From Dipteronia dyeriana (taxonomy: Eukaryota > Streptophyta > Magnoliopsida > Sapindales > Sapindaceae), in assembly GCA_032871835.1 (NCBI GenBank), contig CM065297.1, forward strand, positions 39,371,098 through 39,435,097: a stretch of DNA of 64,000 nt, in the 5' to 3' direction. Below are positions 33,590-43,585 of this stretch, one piece after another. The position numbers were made by a program, and so were the translations under genes. Under the pieces are notes generated by a model. It was not told the DNA's origin, made no database searches, and was given only the letters and a program-made list of their open reading frames with translations. How positions within the stretch are numbered: the first letter of the stretch is position 1; every line of letters starts with the position of its first letter.

Positions 33590-35290
33590 CTTTTCTGGGA
33601 AGTCGAGATAGACGGTTAAGGGTTCGTATCACACTTTAGCCTCCTCCTGGTTCTTTTCCTTTGCTCCTTCCTCCGGCGGATCTCTGCCTACCTCCACCCC
33701 ATCTGGCAGTTGGTCAAACTGGTTGTTCCCTCCAGCGCTTGCGGTTGCTCGCCCACTTGTTGTCTAGCTTGGTCCTCTTTCAAGACCTTATTTATCACAA
33801 CCATAACCTTAGGGGGAGTGATCACATCTTGAGTGGTAGAAGTCACCTCCATTACAATCAGCTCAAGCCCTGACTCTGCTCCAACAAGCTCTTCATAGCG
33901 ACCCCCTGTTTTCTCCTGGGTTTTGGGATTCTCCCTTTCAGGCTGCACAGGATTGACCCCGCTTGAAGACTCCTCGGAACCAGAAATTGGAAAGAATGGA
34001 GGAGGAAGAGGAAGATCTGCTTCTAACGGTTATTTCCCAGATCTAACCGTGCTTAAAAGACCCAATCCATCACCGACGAGATGGGACATCTCCGTGACCT
34101 TGGTCATAATCTTTTCTCTACCCCAGTTGGCAATGGTGGACAAATCAAAGGGAATAGAGAGAGCTTCTGTGACTTGGTAGGAGACGTAAAAGTACCCATC
34201 ACTAAAGGAAGCATCCACCTCGGCTTGCAGCTTGGCCACCTGAGCATGCAAATTTTAGTTCTTCATATCCAGTAACTTGACCTCGGCTTTCTAGGAATCC
34301 CTCTACTTAGCTCGGCAATCAGATTGGAGGGTATTTTGGTCAAAGGACCTCTTCAGCCAATCATAGTCGTACTGAAGCTCGACCATCTCTTTCTTTATCT
34401 CTTTCTGGCAGGAGGTCATCTCCTGCATTAGAATTTGAGCCTAAAAAAGTAATCTCATAGCCCTCTCAACTTCAGCCTCATCCTTTACCACGCGGTAGCA
34501 GAGAGAAGCTACGTGGTGGCCCATAGCCACGTTGAATTTGAAAGCCTGTAGGATGTGAAGCTAAGCTTATTATTAGCCTTCGTGTAGAACTGACCTCTTG
34601 GGCCGCCAGACAGTCTGCCAATCTGAAGATATAGGACAGTTCCTCCGCTCCAGGCTCCTTAGCAACCTTGCTCAATTTGCATTGTTCCCTTAACAGTATA
34701 AGGAAGCCAATTAGATGTCTCCTAAAGCCAGGGGTCAACTTGTGAAGAGCTAGCTGTAGAGCATTGAGAGCCTATCGAATGGTGAGGTGAAGAGAAAGTC
34801 TGACCCCGTTCTTAAAAGCCATAATGTGGATCAAAAGCTCACCTTTAGAAGGGGAAAAGACGTTGTAGTTCTTGGGAGGAATGGAGACGATGAAGCTGTT
34901 TGGAATGTAGTACCTGACCTTCAAATAATTAATCGACCTCGGGTCAATGGTAAAATCCGGTATAACCTTGAAGTCGTACGCAGGGTACCAACAACTGTAG
35001 CTTGATTCCTTTCTACCGCAGTGTCCCAGATTCTTTATATGAATCCTTGTAGACTAAATTCAGAGGTTCGTTGGGTTTTTTCAAGAATACGGCCCAAATA
35101 GACATGTTCTTATTTGAGCGATGACATTTTAGGTTGGAAGGGGAATCCTCGTTAGCAAAATCCTTTCGTGCTCGCATCCCATGAGCGAGACTGGAAACTA
35201 ATTTATCCTCTACCATGAGGTCTACTATGTCACGGTTGGATTTTGACACGATGGTGCCAAATTTTGAGTTTGATGAAAGAGAGATAGAGG
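33590..35290 (-). pseudogene. Antisense ORF of the Tat-like element (Grande gene23-like position)
   Basis: Read opposite to pol, the region has clear coding character. It begins with FGTIVSKSNRDIVDLMVEDK (about 35260). After a shift comes SFIVSIPPKNYNVFSPSKGE with LLIHIMAFKNGVRLSLH (about 34790-34900), then LTPGFRRHLIGFLILLREQC (34478-34738). A coiled-coil stretch (about 34250-34440) and a Pro/Glu-rich tail (33688-33948) follow. No ATG is seen at the start, and stops or shifts break it at least four times. Tat-clade elements such as Grande carry an additional ORF of unknown function in this place and orientation; I infer homology from position and from the helical, coiled-coil character. Confidence 0.7.
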
Positions 35291-35449
35291 TGTTGCTAAA
35301 GAAGGCGAAGAAAGAAAAGATTTTTTGAGAGTTTGAAATTTGAAGGAGTGAGAAGCGTGAGAGGGAAGATGACGTGACTGGGTTTAAATTGGAGGGATGG
35401 CATAGTAACCAGTAATGTCGATGATGAAACCAAATAAAAAGGTGAGATT
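35291..35449 (+). other. Tail of the Tat-like element before the break
   Basis: About 160 bp lie upstream of the antisense ORF start, without a recognised motif. They end where Copia-B LTR sequence begins at TGTAAGG (35450). Confidence 0.4.
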
Positions 35450-35866
35450 TGTAAGGAAAAATCGGCTCAAAACGAGGTAGAAGCGTAAAATTAGGGTTTG
35501 GTATATTTTAAAAAATTTCCACTTTAATAGAAAGAACCTTAACCCTAGATCAATTGACATATATTAAAAGTATTGTACCTTTATTCTCGTGATGATTGAA
35601 CTAGCATCAAATTGAATCCGCAAGATCTTCCAATCCAATCACGAACGTGAATCACCTAGGAATGTGGGCTCCCTTTCTTTAAATTGCATACCTGAGGATG
35701 GAAACAAACAAAATCTTCTTCTTTTTTAGTCACAAAAATCCTCCATGAGAAAACCCAGAACTTCTGATCACTTGTGAATTATCAATCTATTTGATTGAAA
35801 CTCGTGTGAACCTTGATTCGATGTTGTACACAAAACCTATTAATATAAAGGCTACTAGTGCACTAT
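35450..35866 (-). repeat. 3' LTR end of Copia-B copy 2
   Basis: Matches the last about 420 bp of the Copia-B LTR, with the GGAGCCCACATTCCTAGG and AACCCTAATTTTACGCTTC phrases. It joins integrase coding sequence at about 35866 across a short microhomology (ATAGT). Confidence 0.85.
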
Positions 35867-36500
35867 AGAAATAATATTCTTTGGTTCCTTTTGGATACCC
35901 TACTAATATGCATGTTTCTAAACGGGACTCCATCTTTTTTATCTTTCCTTTTGACACGTGCGTAGGAAATCCAAATATCCTTAAATGATGTAAACTAGGC
36001 TTTTGGTTGGTCCACCACACAATCGATGTTTTGGTCATTTTACCTTCCAAACAAGAGTCACAAGCTGGTAGATAATCAACCATTAAGTCTCTTAGGGGTC
36101 CGTTACAAACCAATCTTTTAATCCTATCAAGGTTAATATGACCTGGACGCAAATTTCATAGGTAGGTTTAATTTTTTGATAATTTTACTCTTTTATGATT
36201 TGGTTCTATTGATTTTGTTTCTAACAAGTTAGAAATATTTCTATGCAAGTAGAATAAACAATTTTCCAATGTACCTTTGTAAACAAATTTGTTATTCTTA
36301 CTAATAATAAAAGCTTTATTAAAAGTAACCGAATATCCAAATTTATTTAAACAAGAAACTGAAATTAAATTCCTCTTGATTTGAGGTACATAATAAATGT
36401 CTATTAAATCTAAATGCCTATATGAATCTAAACTAATTCTAATATCTCCCACTACAATAGCAGACACCAACGCTTTGTTGCCTAAATGCAAGTTGAATTG
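35867..36500 (-). pseudogene. Copia-B copy 2: pre-integrase region and core-deleted integrase
   Basis: The frame 36168-36491 is the protease end and pre-integrase region (YYVPQIKRNLISVSCL). The frame 35787-36152 has the zinc-binding part (GHINLDRIKRLVCNG, CDSCLEGK). It then passes directly into KPSLHHLRIFGFPTHV and VGYPKGTKEYYFYS. Compared with 22880-23393, about 510 bp with the whole D-D-E core are missing, yet the frame stays open across the join. Confidence 0.8.
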
Positions 36501-37250
36501 AATCTTATTCAGTCTATTCCTTTAACCCTTTTCACTACAAAGGAAACACTTCCCTTTGATCTTGGTTACTTTCTTGGTCTCCTTCTAGGTAAGCCCATGT
36601 TGCTTTTTCTTATGTTGTCTCTTGACCTTCTTACGGGTCTTAACAGTATCAACTTACCAACCGTGAATCTTTTGATCCTTGCCTTTTTACAAGGATTTTC
36701 TCTGCGGTTTGAACATCTTCCATCAGGCCTTGCAAGGTGTATTTCTTATTGTTTATGGTGTAGTCCAACTTTAAATGATCAAAGGATTCTGATAGTGACT
36801 TGACGATCATGTAAATTTTCGTCTCACCATCTATCTTAGCACCATTGAGTTCAGAAATGTTGAGATGTGCTATGACTTTCATCATGTGATCTTTCACAGC
36901 CTATCCAGGTATCATCCTAAGATTAATGAAAGCAGTTACTGCCTCTCTCTTAGTCGTCCTAGACTTCATAGCAAACATCTCTTCCAGAGATATCATTATA
37001 TCGACCGCAGTCTCCATTCCTTCATCTTGCTGTTGCAACACGTCGGAGATGGTGGCCATAATGTAACATTTAGCCATCTCATCTAAAGACTTCCGCTACT
37101 GATACTTATCTCTTTGCACCTCAGTAGATTCATTAGTAGGAGTACGTGGTTAAAGAGTACACAGAATGAACTTATGCTTTTTAGCTTGCAATAACAACCC
37201 AATATTCCTTTTCCATGTGACATAATTATCATCAGTTAAAATATTATCTT
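36500..37250 (-). pseudogene. Copia-B copy 2: gag
   Basis: This is the best gag of the family in the window. NYVTWKRNIG-type sequence is near 37240. The frame 36649-36897 contains VIAHLNISELNGAKID and YTINNKKYTLQGLMED. Several stops occur between 36897 and 37150. It shows what the + strand copy has lost by deletion. Confidence 0.75.
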
Positions 37251-38461
37251 TTAGGATGTTGATTAAGGATAGTGTTATGATTTTTTTTTAATAACAAAAA
37301 TTATATAAGTGAACAATCATGATATAGCACTTTTGAGTATTTATCTTGAATTAAATAAAATAATTCAATCGTAAAATTCAACGGTGATCCAACACCAATA
37401 AATGTCATGCCTCCTTTAGGAGTTCGCACAATTTACTAGTTGGACTAGGTCCCACCAAATTGTTAACATAACGACCAGCATTTTCAATTTTAGCCTTGTG
37501 ATTTTGTTTACAAGAACTCTTGGAAAGATATTAATAAAATCACATTGAGTATGTTACCATGTTATCGACCTGCAATATATTCCTCACGAATATCCCTCCT
37601 TTAGGAGTAGATATCGTTTGGACCAATTGTCCAGTCTATCCTTTTAACGAAGTTCTTGCTAAATTCCATTCATGAATACCCCTTGGGGGGATATTACATG
37701 AAACATAAAGCTCAACTGAACTTGGAGGCCGTAGGTGTTCCGAAACAGCTTCTCCCACTCAATTGTTTAAGGTGTGTGATTGAATTCCATAGAATGATTT
37801 ACCAAGTTATCTGGATGCCAATAAGAAACCTAAACCATTCGATGCATGTTCGTACCAAAAGAGATATATGAGTGGCACTCCTATTCTGTATGACATGTTA
37901 TCAAACAATGACAAACATTGCAATATTTACATAAATATAAATAGCTACAATTTTGGTCCATCCTAGAAAATCATGTAAATTACATATGTCTTGGAATACA
38001 AAAAAAACTACTTCTTGGAGAACAAGTCTTCATGGGTCCATCATTTGCACACACATTGGCTGCCTCTCATGAGCGTGTGCACCCCACAACCCCATAAAGG
38101 GCTTCCATGCGCAGCCCATGGCTTCCATAGGGCTTCCGTATGCAGCCCATGCCACAACATTCGTGGTTGCATGCTCATTCACATGCACGTTTGTTGCTAT
38201 GGCTTGCACGGTCCCAAACTTGTTCCAGTTACTTCCAATTCTTCAAACCTTCGAGTCTTCGATACTTGAATGTATTACAAAAGAATTTTAAATAATAAAA
38301 TAATGCATTTTTTTTATTACAACAACAAAGTAAAAAAAAACTTAGCAATTACCAAGAAGAAAATTATGGCGATGATAGGCCACCCTTCTTGTCACAATCC
38401 CAAGACAAAAAATACATTTAAATTCTAGGACCAAAATTGGGCAATAACAATCCACATATAA
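37251..38461 (-). other. Copia-B copy 2: 5' leader with an extra 550-bp block
   Basis: The leader matches 21390-21960 on the + strand, except for about 37735-38285, which has no counterpart there. That block contains a small repeat of GGGCTTCC..GCAGCCCATG (38096-38152). No coding signal is seen. Confidence 0.55.
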
Positions 38462-38478
38462 ACACACATACACACACA

Positions 38479-38542
<64 letters not shown>
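38462..38542. repeat. (AC)n(AT)n microsatellite at a deletion junction
   Basis: A long CA run is followed by a TA run. On one side is leader sequence (as at 21310 in the + copy) and on the other mid-LTR sequence (as at 15650-15880). The two microsatellites of the intact element have become one. Confidence 0.85.
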
Positions 38543-38772
38543 GGATCATAAATCCTTTCCTAAGAAGGATTTACTTGGTTGGCAAGAATCCTTTCCTTTG
38601 GACTTATTAGGTAGTTAAGAATCCTTATCTTAAAGGAATTATATCATTTTGTATATATATATGGGCTGGCCGAATTTTATATGATATAGATTAGGATCAA
38701 AAATCCTTTCCTAAGAAGGATTTACTCGGTGGTTAAGAATCCTTTCCTTAGGATTTACTCGGTACTTTTGCT
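38543..38772 (-). repeat. Mid-LTR fragment of Copia-B copy 2
   Basis: Matches the GGATTC...AAGTAAATCC repeat-like part of the Copia-B LTR at about 15650-15880. It breaks at 38772 against unrelated DNA. Confidence 0.75.
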
Positions 38773-39890
38773 TAAGATGAGAAATTACATTGTTGCCTAC
38801 ACACATGTTATTCTCGATTAGAGCTTTTATCTTTCAATCCAAACACATAACACACACCCCCTTTGGCTATGAAGCACACATAAGGGATAAAGGAATGTAT
38901 TAGGCCTTTTAGAAGTTTAAGCACACATTGCCTAGCATCACTTCTCAAGGATCAACCAACACAAATGCAAAGTAAACACACACGTGATATCTTAAGATGA
39001 TTGTTCTTTAACATGCAATGCAAAACCTATAGAGATATATCTAAATATTTGAAGATCAAGAAAAAGTGTTTAAGAGTAGAAACGAAATACATCCTTAAAA
39101 ATGAACGTTAATAAGGCACAAAATTCTCACAATGGCAGTGTCCACAATTTTCTTAAGCTAAACAAGAATAGAGGTCTAATCTACCTCAACATCAAAAGAT
39201 TGACACTGTACAAGCATATTTAAAGTGATGCACGGAGCTAAAAGCATACATGATATGTCTTTACCGGCACACAAAGAAAAACAACTCAACAAAACCGGAC
39301 ACTATTTACAAAAAAAATTAAAATTGACCGATTTGTGCAGAGATTTGAAAATTTTCTAAACGTAACAAAAACAAAAAAATATGAAAGTGTCCACACCAAA
39401 AACCTAAACTCAACATTGTCCTCAATGTTGCTCAACTCATAAAATATGGACAATGCTTAGCAAGATTTAAGAGATAAGAACACAATCATGACAAACACAA
39501 CAAACATAGCATTTTAGACATTAAGCACAAGGGCAAGTTCTGCCCCAAATCAACAACTAACCACAAGCACTCCAATTAGGCACAAAAATTAGAGGATAAC
39601 TCTTGTGGTTGCAACCACGTTGCCTTTGTGGCGCTACCATTTCACTTGGGGGTTGTTGGGTGCGATAAGTGCACACTTACGCTGTTCCAAGAGTTGTGTA
39701 GTCCATCCGACCAGAAAATTTCCTTTCCTAGCACACCACAACTCAATAACATTAAACGCATATGATATAAATAAAAAGAAAAACTAATAAACATAAAAAT
39801 CCTAATTGCATACATATATATCCGCAAAGCAATTAAATCTAAATATCTATAGAACTTAAGCTAAACCTAGAAACAACCAACGAATAGGCA
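38773..39890 (-). other. Internal remnant next to an Athila-like LTR
   Basis: About 1.1 kb without a coherent ORF. On the minus strand 39412-39427 reads ATTGAGGACAATGTTG, a phrase often found after pol in Athila-like and related plant gypsy elements. Its distance of only about 470 bp from the primer site suggests a large internal deletion. I cannot assign it with certainty. Confidence 0.35.
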
Positions 39891-39910
39891 CCTCCCCGGC
39901 AGCGGTGCCA
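39891..39910 (-). other. Primer-binding site of Athila type
   Basis: On the minus strand TGGCACCGCTGCCGGGGAGG closely matches the TGGCGCCGTTGCCGGGGA site used by Athila-like gypsy elements (tRNA-Asp type). It sits 4 bp inside the LTR end at 39915. Confidence 0.75.
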
Positions 39911-40389
39911 TTTTTGATACTCGCTTTTTATGTCGTTACCAAATTGCGATTATCAAAAGAATATTTATAAAAAGTCCTACGCAATGTGCTCTAAAGTTTA
40001 AAAACAAGTAAAGCGGCAAGCGAGGGTATCGTCCACAGGGAGGTGTCATCCGTCGATCGTTTCACGTTCTAGTGTTTATTGAAAGCATGTAAATAAGAAC
40101 ATGGCAAGGGTGAGAGTGGTGGTGTGAAGTGTAAGCATATTGTAGGTGTGTGCAAAGTAAATGAATCTAAAAAGAATGAAAATAAACACAAAGGAATATG
40201 GAGGGGTGAGAATGATGATAAAAGTGACAAATAATAAAAGGGTGGATAAGAGAGATGCATGAGAATGATCACACAAGGTTTATAAAGCTCACCATACATA
40301 AGTGCACAAATAGTGGTTGTTAAGCATCAAGGACATCCAATTCAAGATACAAGGAAAGAATACAAAATGGATAGAAAGGAGACCCCTCA

Positions 40390-40464
40390 TCCGTAACCGG
40401 GAATCGAACATCGGGTCTTCTCGCGTGTCAATCCGAGATGTCGTTACCACTGGACGACTACGGC
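40390..40464 (-). pseudogene. tRNA-Glu-like pseudogene inside an LTR
   Basis: The minus strand resembles a plant tRNA-Glu. The acceptor arm pairs CCGTAG with TTACGG. There is an A-box-like TCGTCCAGTGG, an anticodon stem TCTCG/CGAGA, and a B box GTTCGATTCCC followed by GG. The anticodon loop is about 10 nt instead of 7 and the T arm has an extra base, so it is unlikely to be a working tRNA. It could instead be a SINE-like relic. Confidence 0.5.
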
Positions 40465-41782
40465 GTTCTCCAATCTCATGAACGCACAACCCTCCTCAAT
40501 TAAGGACATTCAATTCAAGCTAAGGGCTTGTTCTCTCAATTGAGAGATTTACAAACTCAAATCCCTCCCCAAGGTCTCGGTGAAGTAATTGTGCTTGTAA
40601 TCTCAACTAAAGGATTCGAGACACGAATCACTGCCCAAGGTCTCGGTGAAGTAATTGTGCCTTAAGTTCCTACCATTAAGCATATGAACATAAGCCAAAA
40701 CCTACTCTAGCAAGGTCTTGCATAGAACAAGTTTCATTTATTCTTTAGAGCTCATTGGTTAAGATTATACCCGAATTGGTCCTCCTAGACACAACCAAAA
40801 ACCCACAAAAACTCAAACCCATCCATACAAGTTAATTTCGACCTTCCAAAGACATACACACACAAATGGGATATTTGATTACAATTACTCCTACAATTAT
40901 ATTAATCTACTCCTAATCCCATCCATGAACACTTATCAATTTCCAATCTCCATATACAAGCATAACAAGATAAGAGATTAATCAATAATAGCAAGAACAA
41001 ATCAAAACCCAAATGAATATAAAATCAACCAACATATATTGAGCACAAATTCGGCTTACAAATATTCCCAAGTGGGGATTACACAATCAAGAAAACATGA
41101 AATACAAAGAGAATGAGTTTAAAGGAGACAACCCTTGAAGAAATCCCTCAAAGTGCCTCATGAATCCCTAGCTCGAAATTGGTCATAGACCACTCCTATC
41201 TCCTTGCAATCAACTCTCAAAAGTGGTAGAGAATGTGTAGAAATGGGTGGTGGTGAGCTTCCCATGGAGGAGGACCTCCATGGGAGCTTTGGAAGCTTCT
41301 CTCTCTCTTGATTTGTGAAGAAGATGATGAAGATAACGGCTCTCTTGTCTTTGTTGTGTTTAAAGGAGAAGAGAAAAATGATAAATTTATAGTTAGGGAA
41401 AGTTTGGGGACAAATTGGGGTGCAAAAGGACACATTTGCCCCTGTAAAAATGGTCTAAAACCGACATGTCGCGGTTGGGAATCAGGTGTGTCACGGTCTT
41501 GCAAGATGACACACCGGGCGACAGTGATTTTCGTGACTTAGTGTCACGGTCGTGACACCAGTTTCCAGCCTCGTGCACCGTTACGAAAACGCGTATATCT
41601 CCCTCTAGAAAACCAGGAATTGCGATCCGTAAAAACCGCTGAAAAGAAGACTTCTTAGGATTTCAAAATATCTGAAGAAATGAACGTGATTCAATCTGAT
41701 GGGGGAGATATGGCCCCCGAAAGTTGGGTATTCTGCATGAAGCTCTCTGCCTTGTTTCCAGCCTTACGCACTGTTACGGAAA

Positions 41783-41790
41783 CACGCATA
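41783..41790. other. Left target-site duplication CACGCATA
   Basis: This 8-bp sequence is repeated exactly at 42974-42981. Eight base pairs is the usual length for hAT elements. Confidence 0.92.
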
Positions 41791-42973
41791 TAGGGGTGTC
41801 AATATGGGTCACGATACGACGGGTTGACACGACACAAACATGATTATTACGGGTTTGGGTTGAGGCTAAACGGGTCATGTCAATAAATGGGTCAACCCAT
41901 CTAACCCGTTTATTAATCGTGTCGTGTCCGGGTTAAACTTAACTGGTCACGGGTTAACACGATTAGTGAGGGTAAAAATGTAAATTTAAAATTAAGGGTA
42001 TTTTTGTAATTATCACATTATTATATATAGTGAAACTTTGAAACCCTAACAGCCTAAATCATTATTTTCCCTAACCTCACTCTTTACGCAGCCACTCTTC
42101 CATTTTCTTCAGTTTCCTCACCTCTCTCTCTCTCTCTTACACCTCTCCCTCTCCTCTCTCTCTTTATCCGGCGCCGCAGCTTCCACCTCGTCGGCATCTC
42201 CTCAACTCGCCATCCCACTCCTCTCTTTTATTTCCAGCTTCCTCACTTCTCTCTCTCTCTTATGCCTTTCCCTCTCCTTTCTCTCTTCATCCGGCGCCGC
42301 AACTTCCAGATCGTCAATATCTCCTCAACTTGTCATCTGTGCCGATGATCAATTCTCCAGATTCATTATTTTTTTTATTTGTAATCAAAAATATATATAG
42401 ATCTGAAACTTTTGATTTTCTTTTTATTTGTTTAGTTGAGTTCTTTTCTTATAATTGACGTACAAATGTGCAATGTTATTTTATTTTAATTTTAATGAAT
42501 GTGGAATTGTGGATCGAGATTTTTTTTGTTCCTGTAATTTTTTCATAGCAAGGATTACTTATTTGGATGTTTTTTTTTAGTTTTTTGCCTTATATCTTGA
42601 TTGGATTAATAAAAATTAGCTTAATTAATAAATGGATTAGATATTGCATTTGATTGATATGTATTAATCTAGCCGATAGTAATTTTAATTTTATTATAAA
42701 AGTATGTTGAATGTAGTAAAAGTATGTTGAATGTAGTAAAATATGTCTGGAACGGGTCATTAAACGGGTTAATTGACACAACCCACTTAACCCTTATAGT
42801 AAATAAGGGTTAGACGGGTCGTGTCGTGTTGACCCATTTATATTCGTGTCGTGTTTGGGTCGAGAGGGTCTGACCCGTTTAATAATCGTGTCGTGTTCGG
42901 GTTGACCCAAAAATAATTGTATCGTGTTCGGGTTGACCCAAACACGACCTGTCAACCCGAATTGACACCCTTA
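41791..42973. mobile_element. Non-autonomous hAT-like DNA transposon, 1183 bp
   Basis: Terminal inverted repeats TAGGGGTGTCAA and TTGACACCCTTA (one mismatch) are flanked by an exact 8-bp duplication. Both ends are rich in short subterminal motifs (GGGTTGACCC, GTGTCGTGT, AACGGGTT), which in hAT elements bind the transposase. No transposase ORF is present. The centre carries a GC-rich, CT-rich direct duplication of about 115 bp (about 42112-42220 and 42240-42340), each with TCCGGCGCCGCA. The insertion splits the second unit of an LTR tandem duplication, and the uninterrupted first unit (41581-41640) shows the empty-site sequence. Confidence 0.9.
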
Positions 42974-43239
42974 CACGCATATCTCCCTCTAGAAAACCCG
43001 AAATTGCGATCCGCAAAAATCGACGGAAAGAAGACTTCTAGGGCTTTCTTAAAATAGATGGTACGAAACCCAGTTCACTTTGAGGAAAGAGATATGGACC
43101 CCGAAATTTAGCTTCCCAATTGTCATTTAAGCTCAAATATCATATGTAGGGAATATGTACCTACAGAAAGCTCAACAAACACATTATATACAAAAATACG
43201 CTCGAAAACGAGAACAAATGATAGGTAATGGGAACCTCA

Positions 43240-43585
43240 AATAGGTACAATTATCTTCCGATCATCGGGCCTCACTTCGAGTGCTTCTTGAGCTCGACGA
43301 TCCTTCCTCGTTTTCACAAGGTGGTTTTGGAGCCTGACCCTAGGAACCGAGGTTCTGGGATAGGTGATCTCGAGAAGCCCGGATTCCAGTGTTCTCGCGA
43401 GGGCTCGACCTGGTTGTGCCAAGCTTCATTCCTGATAATTCTGAAGCTTGATGATCTTTCCATACTTCTGTGGGGTAGCTTTATGGTTAGCCTGGGGTCC
43501 CATGAATGGCGAATTCGGGCTTTGATTCAAGCTAAGAGAGTGGAAAATTTCTCTTTGATCCCCTAGCCAAATTTTACTATTAACA
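43240..43585 (+). repeat. LTR-F fragment (3' part of an LTR)
   Basis: It matches the last part of the solo LTR at 46917-48062, including CGAGGTTC, GAGAAGCC, TTCCAGT and GTGGAAAATTTCTCTTTGA, and ends TATTAACA at 43585. The start is missing. The ORFs on both strands (43228-43566, 43426-43608) are LTR shadows. The preceding 43166-43239 is unassigned. Confidence 0.65.

Larger units (their letters stand above)
12905..35449 (+). mobile_element. Tat-like Ty3/gypsy element, decayed, with nested insertions
   Basis: The collinear order is: LTR remnant and primer-binding site, gag, protease, reverse transcriptase, RNase H, a second RNase H, integrase, a tandem repeat block and an antisense ORF. The second RNase H domain and the antisense ORF after pol are features of plant Tat-clade elements such as Grande, Ogre and Retand. 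Numerous stops and frameshifts make it a pseudoelement. Gag is interrupted by a Copia-B element (14116-27842). The 3' LTR is missing or unrecognised; the right boundary is where a Copia-B LTR end begins at 35450. Confidence 0.85.
35450..38772 (-). mobile_element. Copia-B copy 2, rearranged, reverse orientation
   Basis: In element order (right to left) it has: a piece of 5' LTR (38772-38543), a microsatellite, the 5' leader, gag, the pre-integrase region, an integrase lacking its catalytic core, then a direct jump into the last about 417 bp of the 3' LTR (35866-35450, ending CCTTACA). Reverse transcriptase, RNase H and most of both LTRs are deleted. No target duplication is testable. Confidence 0.82.
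39915..43165 (-). repeat. Athila-like gypsy LTR with internal insertion
   Basis: On the minus strand the LTR ends GCGAGTATCA at 39915 just before the primer site. A plausible start is TGTAGGTACATATTCCC at 43165. Without the hAT insertion it is about 2.06 kb. It contains a tRNA-like sequence, a 64-bp direct duplication (about 40530-40665, CCAAGGTCTCGGTGAAGTAA twice) and an approximately 190-bp tandem duplication (about 41565-41755 and 41756-43110). ORFs in this stretch are not conserved. The left end is well supported; the right end is tentative. Confidence 0.55.

Noticed and set aside
35248..35262. TTGGCACCAT-like sequence on the minus strand, considered as another primer-binding site
   Set aside because: It resembles 12979-12990, but no LTR end is adjacent and it lies in the start of the antisense ORF; probably coincidence.
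40390..40464. A functional tRNA gene
   Set aside because: The anticodon loop is enlarged to about 10 nt and the T arm has an extra base; annotated as a pseudogene instead.
41158..41578. Overlapping ORFs on both strands of the Athila-like LTR
   Set aside because: No domain, and they overlap a tandemly duplicated LTR segment.
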